DNA of 64,000 nucleotides from Chrysoperla carnea (GCF_905475395.1 NC_058342.1:3841001-3905000); one strand, 5' to 3'. Counted from the first letter of the stretch, positions 10,966 to 21,637 are shown. Numbers and translations are program-made. The notes: generated from the letters alone by a model not told the origin.

Positions 10966-11322
10966 AGTAGTATAGTCATGTACCTTTCAGCCCAAAAGAA
11001 TGGTACACTTTTCAAAAAAGGGCAAACCTAGGTGAATGTTGGAAACCTCGGTTGAATGCGAAGTTGGAGGGGATAGATGACGTCATTGACCAATAGTAAA
11101 TCAAGATGGCGTTGGGAGGTGTGGTGGGGCGTGGCTGACAGAGCGTTAGTGTGTTTCTTGGTGGAAGTGGGGCTTAAAGTGGTGGGCGTGGTTTTGGAAG
11201 TGGGGGTTAAAGGGGGCGGGAATTGGACGTTAGATGAGATAATCGAGCCCACTTTCAGCCCAGTTGGATGGTACACTTTTCCAAAAAGGGCAAACCTCGG
11301 TTGAATGCGAAGTTGGAGGGGG

Positions 11323-11346
11323 GACGTCATTGGCTTTGACCAATAG
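11323..11346. promoter_or_regulatory. CRE plus paired CCAAT module (one of about ten)
   Basis: GACGTCATTGGCTTTGACCAATAG joins a half or full CRE (TGACGTCA) to two opposed CCAAT boxes spaced by TTTGA. Further copies start near 11564, 16668, 16782 and 56329, 56442, with inverse copies near 29600, 29712, 35232 and 35470. A shorter GATGACGTCATTGACCAATAG variant is at about 11078 and 16410. The placement at the element ends resembles the transcription-factor-rich ends of adenovirus genomes. A role in replication or promoter activity is inferred. Confidence 0.55.
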
Positions 11347-12713
11347 TAGCGCTGTAAAAATCAAGATGGCGTTGGGAGGTGTGGTGGGGTGAGGAATGGC
11401 TAAACGGGGGGGTTGGCTTTAACCAATAGTGGCGGAGAGTGAACAGGGGGCGGGACGTAAGGGCAAACCTAGGTGAATGTTGGAAACCTCGGCATTGGCC
11501 AATAGTAAATTAAGATGGCGTCGGGAGGTGTGGTGGAGGAGAATAATGGCTGCCTAAGCATTGATGACGTCATTGGCTTTGACCAATAGTGGTGCTTGAC
11601 GGCGAGTGAACGGGGGGCGGGACGTTGACATTAGTCAGCAATTTTCAAGAATATGTTAATTTGACCTTGAAAAATATGATATCATCATCCTGTTACAAGT
11701 TCAAACTTGTTTGAAATAATTTTACACGTGACCGGATGTTAATATTTTTTTATGATTAAGCAATGTAATATGACACTTGAAATTTACATAATAAAAATAC
11801 ATGTTCAAACTTGTTTGAATGGACTTTGATCTTAAAATAATTTTACACGTGTCAGCAATTCTCAAGAATATGTTGAAATAGATTTGACCTTGAAAAATAT
11901 GATATCATCATCTTGTTACAAGTTCAAACTTGTTTGAAATAATTTTACATGTGTCAAAACACGTGACCGAATGTTAATTTTTTTTTTTTTATGATTAAGC
12001 AATGTAATATGACACTTGAACGTGTTAGATAATAATTTGCAAATCTGAATTCCAAGAAAAGAATATTATGAGTCTGCAATTTTCAAGAATATGTTGAAAT
12101 AGATATCATCTAACCTTGAAAAATATTGTAATTTGACACTTTAAGTATACACGATAAAATTCAAGATACGTGACCGGATGTTAATATTTTTTTATTGAAT
12201 CAGCAATATAATATGACACTTGAAATTTACATAATAAAAATACATGTTTAAACTTGTTTGAACTTGTTTAAACTTGTCTGAATTCCAAGAAAAAATAATT
12301 AGTTTGAATTACGATTATAAAAATATCAAATTACAACTTTTTTAGTGGTTTGAAATAATTTTACATGTGTCAAAACACGTGACCGGATGTTAATATTTTT
12401 TTTATTGAGCGATGTAATATGACACTTGAAATTTACATAATAAAAATACATGTTCAAACTTGTTTGAATGGACTTTGATCTTAAAATAATTTTGCACGTG
12501 TCAGCAATTCTCAAGAATATGTTGAAATAGATTTGACCTTGAAAAATATGATATCATCATCCTGTTACAAGTTCAAACTTGTTTGAATAAAAATACATGT
12601 TCAAACTTGTTTGAACATGTTTAAACTTGTCTGAATTCCAAGAAAAAATAATTAGTTTGAATTACGATTATAAAAATATCAAATTACAACTTTTTTAGTG
12701 GGGGGGATAATGC

Positions 12714-12721
12714 TATAAAAA
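12714..12721 (+). promoter_or_regulatory. TATA box of Polinton A polB
   Basis: TATAAAAA lies at the inner edge of the TIR, 340 bp before the polB ATG. The same block occurs at the other TIR edge (about 34448) and before the inner polB (about 28240-28248, minus strand). A TCAGTT initiator-like word is at 12770. GTAAGT at 13005 and an AG right before the ATG suggest a 5'-UTR intron of about 56 bp. Confidence 0.6.
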
Positions 12722-12804
12722 GTGATGTCCGTAGCTGTTGAAGTATCTCTTTTGAAATTCACCTTTGCTTCAGTTAGTTTTTTCTGCATATATTTTTTAC
12801 ATTA

Positions 12805-12867
<63 letters not shown>

Positions 12868-13060
12868 TTGTTTTTGATATATTTATTATTCTAAACTTAG
12901 TCTATATATTTTATAAAAAAAAAAATTTTACTCATTTGCTAGTTAACTCTAGTGTTGAACGGTTCGGTAACGTATATTTTGCTTAGTATTTGAAAATATA
13001 ACGGTAAGTGTAAAATTCTTTAAATATTATTGTGAAACTTAAATATAATTTTTTTGAAAG
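12722..13060 (+). promoter_or_regulatory. polB leader region with (ATT)n microsatellite
   Basis: Untranslated leader between the TATA box and the ATG. It contains an (ATT)n tract of about 65 bp (12805-12868) that is much shorter in the inner copy (28150-28180). The frame at 12765-12986 reads through this tract and is not a gene. Confidence 0.6.
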
Positions 13061-16000
13061 ATGGACACCTACGAACAAAATGTTATGCAAACGCTAAACG
13101 CGGTACCTCAAGGTGGTAGCACTGATATGATGAAGAAAGTGGAGAGAGCGTTGAGGCTCATCAAGACGGTGGAGGAAGCTGAGCGATGGATGATACTTAA
13201 TAAGCAGAACATCCGCTTATTCAAAAAGATGTTGATGTTAAAGAAAGAAAATCCTCTGCGTCTTGAAGCTAATATTGGACTTTGTAAATCATACCAGCGG
13301 CAACTTCACCGACTGCGATTAGATTTAGTTAAGCAAGGTGGTGGTGTCACCAAAAAACAAAATCGACATCTAATCTGGGAGACAATTGAAACCCACCACC
13401 AGGGCAGGGTGAAGACTGGTATGATTACCAATTTGGATTATAAAGATCCAAATATATTTTTCAACCGGGCATTTCCAATGTTTAGAAGACACGTTCGGCG
13501 TGAGCTAGTGAAGCATCCCCTCAAGGTAAGTAAAATTTAAGATTTATAATTTAAATAGTCTAATGAGATTTTATTTCAGGTGTATATTATGTTCACGGGC
13601 AATTTCATTAAGCCCACCACCAAAGAGGAGGATTTGAAAACATTTATAACGTCGGCCAAGGAAATGTATCTGACAACGGACATGCAGGAGTGGTACACTG
13701 ATCATGTCAAAAACTATTTGTTGAAAAAATTGGAAGAATTCCAGGAACGCGATAGCGGTTGGGCTCTTGACATGATCATAAATATTCGAGTCCACATGAA
13801 TAAGTACTCTCCGATCACAGCTGGAACATTTTGTGAACTACCACCAGTTATCAGAAATAAATTGGCTGTGATTAATGTCCAGAATGATGACCAACATTGC
13901 TTTTTATGGTCGATAATGTCAGCACTGTACCCGGTTGAAAAGCATCCTCAACGCTTGAATAAGTACCCGCACTATAAATATCATTTAAAATTTGATGGAT
14001 TAAAGTTTCCCATGTCTCTAGATCAAATTAATAAATTTGAAAAGATGAACCCGCAGCTATCGATTAACGTGTACGGCTACAAAGATACGTTTATACATGG
14101 TTTGGAAATTTTCCCTGTACGCGTTAGTTCGAACACTGTGGGGAAGAAAATTCATCTATTGGCTGTGGAGAATGGGAACAGTCACCACTTTTGCTGGATA
14201 AAAAATTTAGCAAAGTTGTGTCGATCGGGTGTAACAAAACACCGCCGCCAAATTTATTTATGTGATCGATGTCTCAACTATTTTGCTACAGAAGTCAAAC
14301 TCCAACAGCATTCAGTAAATTGTGGTGAAAAAGAAGCGGTGCGGGTACGAATGCCTGAAACTGATGACGAGCGGTTCGTTGAGTTTCAGAAATTTTCTCA
14401 TCAAGAACCAATTCCATATATTGTATATGCAGATTTTGAGGCGTTATTGGTACCACAACATCATGAAGACATGGAAATGGATCATGGGTCTTATACGCAA
14501 AATATTCAAAAACATGTACCCTACAGTGTAGGTTACTATGTTCATTGTACCCATGATCCCAACCAATCGTTTTATAAGGCATACCGTGGTACTGATTGCG
14601 CAAAATGGTTTGTTAAAGAACTGGAACAGGTTGCATATATATTGGAAAAGAAAATTAAACACGTTGAACCAATGATACCGCTCACCATCGAACAAGAAAT
14701 GGAGTTTCTGTGTGCAGAAAAGTGTCATATTTGTAAAAAATCTTTTACACCAACAAATAGTATCCGCGTGCGTGACCATTCACACATCACAGGTATCTAT
14801 TAATATTTATTATTGTTTAAATTTTATCTAATTTAAATATTTATTTTACAGGTTATTACAGAGGTCCAGCACACCAAATTTGTAACTTAAATTATCAAAA
14901 TTCAAGGGTGATACCTGTTGTGATGCATAATTTAAGCGGATATGATGCACATTTTATAATAGAACCTCTGCTAACAGAATTCGATGGTCATGTTGATGTG
15001 TTGCCCATCAACAAAGAAAAGTACATCAGTTTTACCAAACACGTCTCGGACATTCAATTACGATTCATTGATTCCTTTAAGTTTCTCTCTGAAAAATTAG
15101 ATAATCTGGCTTCCTATTTAGATAATGATAAAAAAACTATTTTACATAGAGAGGTAAGTCATAAAAAATATAAATAAATAAATACTTTATACAGAGCCGT
15201 ATCTTTTTTTTATTTGCAGGTCAGTGATGATGAACAATTTCAATTGTTAACAAGAAAAGGTGTATTTCCTTATGAATACATGTCTAGTTGGGAACGTCTT
15301 GATGAGGTAAGCTTACCCACAAAAGAGGCATTCTACAGTGCATTAACAGATGAGCACATAACGGATCAGGATTATAATCATGCTATACAAGTATGGAATA
15401 CATTTGGTTTACATACACTAGGTGAATACTCTGACCTGTATATGAAAACTGATGTGTTTCTACTTGCGGACATTTTTGAAAATTTCCGTAAAACTTGTTT
15501 GCATAAATATGGCCTTGATCCAGCTCACTCTTATACACTAGCTGGCTACACATGGGAAGCCATGTTGAAATACACCGATAAGAAACTGGAATTGTTCACT
15601 GATGTAGATAAGTTTCTGTTTATCGAGAGAGGAATCAGAGGTGTTGTGAGTCATTGCTCTAATCGCTATGCAAAAGCTAATAATAAGTACATGACAGAGG
15701 GGTATAATCCAAATGAAACACAACATTATTTGATGTATTACGATGTGGTGAATGAATATGGAGCAGCAATGTCTACATCTTTACCCACTGGAAATTTCGA
15801 GTGGGTTGACACACCAGACGTCATGGAAATTGCAGACGATTCACCAGTTGGTTTCATTTTAGAAGTGGATCTGGAAATACCCCAAAATCTGCATGATTAC
15901 TTTAGCGATCTACCACCATGTCCGGAGATAGCAAAACCACCAGGATCAAAACAAAAATACCTGCTTACAACTCTGTACAACAAGACCAGATATATCGTGC

Positions 16001-16308
16001 ACTATAGAATTTTAAAATTATATATACAACTTGGTGTGAAAGTAACAAAATACCATCGTGTGTTACAGTTTGATCAATCTCCATGGTTGAAATCATACAT
16101 TGATTTCAATACCGAAATGCGTAAGAACGCAACGAATGATTTTGAAAAATCATTGTTCAAATTGATGATCAATGCAATATTCGGTAAAACCATGGAGAAT
16201 ATTAGAAAACACCGGGTTGTTTACATACGAAAAAATTGGGATGGAAAGCATGGAGTAAAAAAATTGATTGCTAAGCCCAATTTTCATAGTATGACAGTGC
16301 TCGATAAT
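13061..16308 (+). pseudogene. polB: Protein-primed family B DNA polymerase, 5' part (Polinton A)
   Basis: Exons are 13061-13525, 13580-14792, 14852-15153 and 15220-16308. All introns are GT...AG and 54-66 bp. The frame stays open to the TSD GATAAT, where Polinton B is inserted; it resumes at 30089. Visible parts are an N-terminal helical region, a protease-like segment ([10 protein letters not shown]...HHFCWI), a CxxC...H...C knuckle, ExoI (YADFEALL), a DHSHITG...YRGPAHQICN His-Me-like motif split by intron 2, ExoII (NLSGYDAHF), ExoIII (LYMKTDV), motif A and motif B ([10 protein letters not shown]). Motif A reads DVVNEYG where the inner copy has DVVNLYG, a change at a conserved hydrophobic position. 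Motif C lies beyond the insertion, so this gene is disabled as it stands. Confidence 0.92.
16303..16308. repeat. Inner Polinton target-site duplication, left
   Basis: GATAAT directly precedes the AGTAGAAGAGTC terminus and recurs at 30083-30088 after GACTCTTCTACT. The duplicated bases are two polB codons. Confidence 0.95.
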
Positions 16309-17640
16309 AGTAGAAGAGTCATGTATGTTCTGGCGCAAAAGAATGGTACACTTTTCAAAAAAGGGCAAACCTAGGTGAATGTTGGAAACCTCGGAAGTTG
16401 GAGGGGATAGATGACGTCATTGACCAATAGTAGCGCTGTAAAAATCAAGATGGCGTTGGGAGGGGTGGTGGGGCGTGGCTGACAGAGCGTTAGTGTGTTT
16501 CTTGGCGGAAGTGGGGCTTAAAGTGGTGGGCGTGGTTTTGGAAGTGGGGGTTAAAGGGGGCGGGAATTGGACGTTAGATGAGATAATCGAGCCCACTTTC
16601 AATAGTAAATCAAGATGGCGTCGGGAGGTGTGGTGTTGGGGAATAATGGCTGCCTAAGCATTGATGACGTCATTGGCTTTGACCAATAGTAGCACTGTAA
16701 AAATCAAGATGGCGTCGGGAGGTGTGGTTGAATTGGTGGGGAGGAATGGCTGCCTAAGCATAAACGGGAAATTACCAGGTGACGTCATTGGCTTTGACCA
16801 ATAGTGGCGCTTGACGGAGAGTGAACGGGGGGCGGGACGTTGACATTAGTCAGCAATTTTCAAGAATATGTTAATTTGACCTTGAAAAATATTGTAATTT
16901 GACACTTTAAATATACATGATAAAATTCAAGATACGTGACCGGATGTTAATATTTTTTTTTTTTTATGATTAAGCAATGTAATATGACACTTGAAATTTA
17001 CATAATAAAAATACATGTTCAAACTTGTTTGAATGGACTTTGATCTTAAAATAATTTTACACGTGTCAGCAATTTTCAAGAATATGTTAATTTGACCTTG
17101 AAAAATATGATATCATCATCTTGTAACAAGTTCAAACTTGTTTGAAATAATTTTACACGTGACCGGATGCTAATATTTTTTTATGATTAAGCAATGTAAT
17201 ATGACACTTGAACGTGTTAGATAATAATTTGCAAATCTGAATTCCAAGAAAAGAATATTATGAGTCTGCAATTTTCAAGAATATGTTGAAATAGATATCA
17301 TCTAACCTTGAAAAATATTGTAATTTGACACTTTAAATATACATGATAAAATTCAAGATACGTGACCGGATGTTAATATTTTTTTTTTTATTGAGTCAGC
17401 AATATAATATGACACTTGAAATTTACATAATAAAAATACATGTTCAAACTTGTTTTGAATGGACTTTGATCTTAAAATAATTTTACACGTGTCAGCTATT
17501 CTCAAGAATATGTTGAAATAGATTTGACCTTGAAAAATATGATATCATCATCCTGCTACAAGTTCAAACTTGTTTGAATAAAAATACATGTTCAAACTTG
17601 TTTGAACATGTTTAAACTTGTTTGAATCGCATTAGATCTT
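16309..17640. repeat. Polinton B left terminal inverted repeat
   Basis: The GC-rich outer block (16309-16850) and the AT-rich subterminal repeats (16851-17640) are matched in inverse by 28300-30082. The right arm is longer because it carries more subterminal repeat units. The inner edge at about 17640-17700 differs from that of the right arm, where the polB promoter block sits. Confidence 0.85.
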
Positions 17641-17715
17641 AAAATAATTTTACACGTGTTATGAGATTAGATAATAATTTCTGCTGGTGGGGGATTTTTG
17701 GAGTGGTGGTAATCA

Positions 17716-17752
17716 TATAAAAAAGGCGCTCAACATTACGGTAATATCAGTT
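17716..17752 (+). promoter_or_regulatory. TATA plus initiator promoter of the acidic-tail gene
   Basis: TATAAAAAA at 17716-17724 and the arthropod-type initiator TCAGTT at 17747-17752 are 31 bp apart, the canonical distance. The ATG codons follow at 17782 and 17824. Confidence 0.7.
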
Positions 17753-17781
17753 TTCATTAAATTTTCATAATATTAATCAAA

Positions 17782-18186
17782 ATGAATAGAGCAGAATTAA
17801 AATTTTTCATAATATTAATCAAAATGAATAGAGCAGAATTAAAATTATTTGATAGTTGTTTAGTGCGACCATGCATAAAAATGGACGACTTACCACTGAA
17901 AAAAAAATTAAAAATACTAAAAATGGAGCGGATTCTAACGAAACATGGGCCATCAATAAAAGTTTCACTGGATATAAGCCTAGATGGTACAGAAAACGAG
18001 TGGGTTTTTCTACCATCTAGGTTTGCAGTGTTGACGGACAACATGATTAAGTTATTTAACACAAAACCGGGGTATTTGATGGTGGAGGAGAAAATTGGAA
18101 GAAGTCACCAACTGAGACTGCGCCTATTCGAAGACGATGGTGATGATGATGATGATGACTATGTTCAAGAACATCAAAATTTTTAA
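17782..18186 (+). CDS. Small Polinton protein with acidic C-terminal tail
   Basis: 134 codons from the first ATG, ending TAA at 18184. The first 14 codons are a 42-bp tandem duplication (ATG at 17782 and again at 17824), so the original start is probably 17824 and the protein about 120 aa. The central part (EWVFLPSRFAVLTDNMIKLF, then GYLMVEEKIGRSHQLRL) looks like a compact beta-rich domain. The tail is EDDGDDDDDDY. Its location next to the TIR opposite polB and its acidic tail would suit a single-stranded DNA-binding or regulatory protein, but this is inference; I do not recognise the family. A good promoter lies upstream. Confidence 0.65.
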   Translation: MNRAELKFFIILIKMNRAELKLFDSCLVRPCIKMDDLPLKKKLKILKMERILTKHGPSIKVSLDISLDGTENEWVFLPSRFAVLTDNMIKLFNTKPGYLMVEEKIGRSHQLRLRLFEDDGDDDDDDYVQEHQNF

Positions 18187-18307
18187 CAAATCATTCCTAT
18201 ATTGAATTTTATTACTGCAAGATATATATATTTTATTGTTATTGTTATAAAAAAATTGTAAAGTTTAGGTTTTTGATATTTAAAAAAAAAATAATACTAA
18301 ATAAATT

Positions 18308-18980
18308 ATGGATATTTTTGTAAAAAATGGTGTTTATTTCAATTCATTACAATTATGGGGTACAATGTCGCTACAAAATCATATTGATCTGTTTCAAAAT
18401 TCGGAGATGATTTACCCAGAATATTTTAATGTGAGTATTGTTTGATAAGATCTGTTTAGAAAATTGTAGCCAAATATTTTTATAGATGGAATTTTATCAA
18501 CTTATGGAGGCATGTCGTTGGAGTATACCTACAAAGTTAATCGACACATTACGGTATTCTTATTTAGAAGTGGATGATTGCTTTCATATTGCTGCATTTA
18601 TAGTAAGAAATTGTTTGGATGCAATCTTATTTGTAAATTATGCGAAAAAGTTCAACTACTTTAAAAGAGATTTCAATCAGTTTGAAATATTACTAAATGA
18701 ATGTTGTGATGATCTTACTCATGGAAGTAACTTGAGAAAAAATTGGGGTACATACGATATCCGCCGAAAACAATGGATTGGTGATAGTGCTAGACATGAT
18801 GAGAGAATGTTTTTATGGTATGAACAAATAGATCCTAAAATTCTCTGTAGAATGCTATACCAACAAATGGATGGTGGAAATATACCGAAATGGTTCGAGC
18901 CATGGATATGTGCTACAAATTGTAATGAAATAGACAGATGTGATTGTGGAAGAAATAGTGATGATCATGATTGTATATAG
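18308..18980 (+). CDS. Two-exon Polinton gene of unknown function with Cys-rich tail
   Basis: Exon 1 is 18308-18430 (41 codons, from ATGGATATTTTTG). The intron 18431-18485 has GTGAGT...TATAG ends. Exon 2 is 18486-18980, in phase 0, giving about 205 aa. Exon 2 is helix-rich (FHIAAFIVRNCLDAILFVNY resembles a degenerate ankyrin-like helix pair). It ends with a WICATNC...RCDCGR...C cluster of five or more cysteines that could bind zinc. I do not recognise it. It follows the acidic-tail gene by 120 bp on the same strand and may belong to the same early-type group. The open frame across a correctly phased intron argues that it was functional recently. Confidence 0.65.
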
Positions 18981-19221
18981 AAATAAAAACATGAATATAA
19001 TTGTCTATGATAAGTTTTTTTAAAAATGTGTTTGTATTTACAATAAAAAACACCTATAATTTAATTAATCATTGTTTTGTTTTATCTATGAAATGACCTC
19101 ACCACCTTATTTTCAGGTTATAAATACACCTTGTTTGTGATAATTATATTCGCACCATCAAGTAATTTTGAGTAATAAACATGAATCAAAAAACATTTGT
19201 ATTACAACAATATTTTTATAT
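18981..19221. other. Intergenic segment
   Basis: Polyadenylation-type AATAAA words (for example 19041) close the preceding gene. Nothing else is seen. Confidence 0.4.
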
Positions 19222-19619
19222 TGCTTGAAATTTATATAATAAAAATACATGTTCAAACTTGTTTGAATGGACTTTGATCTTAAAATAATTTTACACGTGT
19301 CAGCTATTCTCAAGAATATGTTGAAATAGATTTGACCTTGAAAAATATGATATCATCATCCTGTTACAAGTTCAAACTTGTTTGAATAAAAATACATGTT
19401 CAAACTTGTTTGAACATGTTTAAACTTGTTTGAATCGCATTAGATCTTAAAATAATTTTACACGTGTTATGAGATTAGAATAAAGGTTTTATTTAATAAA
19501 AATCTTATAAATATTTTTTTTTTATTTATTAATGATTAAAATTTACATTTTAAAAAAAATTTACAGAAAAAAATTATTATTATGAATCTGAAAAAACACA
19601 CAAAGTATTGGTGACACTA
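19222..19619. repeat. Internal copy of the TIR subterminal repeat, duplicated at 20290-20699
   Basis: The block from AAATTTATATAATAAAAATACATGTTCAAAC through ...AAAGTATTGGTGACACTACAGT recurs at about 20290-20699 with few changes. The first 255 bp are TIR-type subterminal repeat. The rest is the 3' flank of the ATPase gene. It shows that subterminal repeats have moved inside the element and taken gene edges with them. Confidence 0.75.
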
Positions 19620-20189
19620 CAGTTCAATAAATTCATCAAATCCATTCCTATAACGACCTGCATTCATAGAGAAATTTTTCATTATTACAACAAATCCATT
19701 TGGTGAACTCCAACAATGTCGACATAAATCATGAAATTTTTGAAAATTCATATCAGAGCCAACATGATCGTAGAATATGTGTTTTAGATTCATTTCGTCC
19801 GTTTTGAATAACACCAAGCAATTAACATTGTCCCTTATGTTATGCTTTGGAACACGTGCGTAGCTCTGACATAGATAGAAACAATCAATTTTTCGATGAC
19901 GGCCCATACTAAAGTATTCTCTAATTCTCTGTTGTGAATGACAGCTCACATCATCAAAAATGAAAAGACTTTTTTCTCGAGCTTCATTCGGACTAAGAAT
20001 TTCACTAGTATCACTAAATGGAAAATATCCAACCCCTTCCACTAATTTTAAAGTCTCTTCTAGTAATTGATATTTCGGTTAGTAAACAGATTTACTGTAA
20101 ACATAAATGTTTTCAAAGTGTAAACCATTTTCATCTTAAATTAAATTCAACATAACATTGGTTTTACCACAACCACTAGGGCCACATAT
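19617..20189 (-). pseudogene. FtsK/HerA-like genome-packaging ATPase, truncated (Polinton B)
   Basis: The minus-strand frame 19617-20042 contains KSLFIFDDVS (Walker B), LCQSYARVPKHNIRDNVNCL and a long C-terminal part ending in GFDEFIEL. Upstream, in the same reading but broken by stops (LNLI*DENG and SVY*PKY), is CGPSGCGKTNVM (Walker A) near 20170. Just beyond Walker A the gene is replaced by subterminal repeat at about 20190, so the N-terminus is missing. The family packages viral DNA into capsids. The homologue at 57111-57818 has the missing start. This copy cannot encode a working protein. Confidence 0.85.
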
Positions 20190-20700
20190 GATATCATCAT
20201 CTTGTAACAAGTTCAAACTTGTTTGAAATAATTTTACATGTGTCAAAACACGTGACCGGATATTAATATTTTTTTATGATTAAGCAATGTAATATGACAC
20301 TTGAAATTTACATAATAAAAATACATGTTCAAACTTGTTTAAATGGACTTTGATCTTAAAATAATTTTACACGTGTCAGCTATTCTCAAAAATATGTTGA
20401 AATAGATTTGACTTTGAAAAATATGATATCATCATCCTGTTACAAGTTCAAACTTGTTTGAATAAAAATACATGTTCAAACTTGTTTGAACATGTTTAAA
20501 CTTGTTTGAATCGCATTAGATCTTAAAATAATTTTACACGTGTTATGAGATTAGAATAAAGGTTTTATTTAATAAAAATCTTATAAATATTTTTTTTTTT
20601 ATTTATTAATGATTAAAATTTACATTTTAAAAAAAATTTACAGAAAAAAATTATTATTATGAATCTGAAAAAACACACAAAGTATTGGTGACACTACAGT
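20190..20700. repeat. Second internal subterminal-repeat block
   Basis: It carries ATGATATCATCATCTTGTAAC, TTCAAACTTGTTTGAA, CACGTG and the other TIR words, then the same tail as 19477-19619. It joins the broken ATPase to a scrap of the core-protein gene at 20701. Confidence 0.75.
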
Positions 20701-20780
20701 ATGGGATTAAAAAAGAAAAAGACGAAAAAGGCAAAGAAAACTATAAACTTTATAGCATCAGTGCGAAAGGCACGAAATGC
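20701..20780 (+). pseudogene. Scrap of the PLA2/basic core protein gene
   Basis: About 27 codons (MGLKKKKTKKAKKTINF, ASVRKARNAL) match the basic middle part of the protein encoded at 57871-58594. After ARNAL the frame runs into minisatellite. It is a remnant of the lost virion-gene cluster of Polinton B. Confidence 0.8.
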
Positions 20781-20905
20781 CTTGTTTCTAAACAGACCAG
20801 TATTAAACTGGTCAAAACCAGTATTAAACAGACCTGTTTCTAAACAGACCAGTATTAAACCGGTCAAAACCAGTATTAAACAGACCTGTTTCTAAACAGA
20901 CCTAT
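20781..20905. repeat. Polinton minisatellite, short array
   Basis: About six units of the 21-bp type (AAACAGACCAGTATTAAAC and AAACTGGTCAAAACCAGTATT variants), the complement of the long array at 31900-32905. Confidence 0.8.
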
Positions 20906-20963
20906 TATTTCAAGTTACTCCATCAGTCAGTTCACAACCGATACAGTTTTTTTTTTGATAAAC

Positions 20964-21482
20964 ATGTTTAAATGTGAATATTGTGATCTCATATTTTCTC
21001 GGAAATTTAATAAAAATAGACACATTCAGCGTTGTCACGCCTCTGATTTCAACAATGCTATTCAAAATATACATAATGATAAAGATTGTTCTATTGCTGA
21101 ATCTAGTAAAAGAAAACGAACATTGAGCAATTCTTCAAAGAGTTCGGAATCTATCGTTGCTAAAACTTCAAAGTTAAAACCAAATGATGATGAATCATAT
21201 GATGATATTTCATTTAATGAATCAGAGAGTAGCAATCAAAGGTTTAATCTGGAAATGAGTAGTGATAGAAGCAAATTGGATAATTCACAAACTAAACAAT
21301 ACAAGGAATATGAATCAGCTATGAATAGTAAGAGTGTCCTAGAGGTTGATGAAAATATTTCTTATTATAATGTTGATCCCAATGTATTAATTGATACATT
21401 AAGAAGTCTATATTCTACAGATGTTGGAAAAGAAATACTGTCTATAATTCATCACTTGCGAAAAACAAATATAATTAAATAA
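20964..21482 (+). CDS. C2H2 zinc-finger Polinton protein
   Basis: 172 aa from the first ATG at 20964 (an upstream extension has no ATG). The N-terminal finger is CEYCDLIFSRKFNKNRHIQRCH (C-x2-C, then H-x4-H) at residues 4-25. A serine-, lysine- and acid-rich linker follows. The C-terminal 35 residues (DPNVLIDTLRSLYSTDVGKE, then SIIHHLRKTNII) resemble the C-terminus of the neighbouring DUF8207-like protein. A TCAGTCAGTT initiator-like word lies at about 20926-20935. The frame is open and complete. The role is unknown; DNA or RNA binding is inferred from the finger. Confidence 0.75.
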   Translation: MFKCEYCDLIFSRKFNKNRHIQRCHASDFNNAIQNIHNDKDCSIAESSKRKRTLSNSSKSSESIVAKTSKLKPNDDESYDDISFNESESSNQRFNLEMSSDRSKLDNSQTKQYKEYESAMNSKSVLEVDENISYYNVDPNVLIDTLRSLYSTDVGKEILSIIHHLRKTNIIK

Positions 21483-21630
21483 CAAGTTGATATTAACTTT
21501 TAACATAAAATTAGTAATTTCTTATTAAAAATCATTTATGTATTTTGTTTTAATCTAAAATTGTAATTTTTTTTTAAATAAAATTTTTTTTTATCTAATC
21601 TGTAGTACAAGTTGATTTATTATTATTCCT

Positions 21631-21637
21631 TATAAAG
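21631..21637 (+). promoter_or_regulatory. TATA box of the DUF8207-like gene (Polinton B)
   Basis: TATAAAG lies 105 bp before the ATG at 21736. The same word at the same distance precedes the Polinton C copy (61491 and 61596), so it is conserved between elements. Confidence 0.65.

Larger units (their letters stand above)
10966..12729. repeat. Polinton A left terminal inverted repeat
   Basis: About 1.76 kb that reappears in inverse at 34441-35849 (about 1.41 kb; the difference is copy number of internal repeats). The outer 660 bp is GC-rich with repeated TGACGTCA and ATTGG/CCAAT words. The inner 1.1 kb is AT-rich with repeated TTCAAACTTGTTTGAA hairpins and CACGTG. The inner edge is the shared 'TTTTTTAGTGGGGG...ATAATGCTATAAAAAGTGATG' promoter block of polB. 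Confidence 0.88.

Noticed and set aside
11028..11330. Frames of 75-100 codons in the GC-rich TIR blocks (also near 16417-16657, 29734-29974, 35485-35787, 56104-56511)
   Set aside because: They recur on both strands of the inverted repeats, have proline/threonine- or glycine-rich low-complexity translations and no family motif; the block is better explained by regulatory repeats.
14295..14779. Antisense frames over polB exon 2 (and 26384-26619, 27218-27442)
   Set aside because: They are shadows of the strongly coding polB frame on the other strand.
16309..16374. polB frame continuing past 16308
   Set aside because: The last residues (VMYVLAQKNGTLFKKGQ) are the TIR of Polinton B read by chance; the TSD marks the true end of polB sequence.
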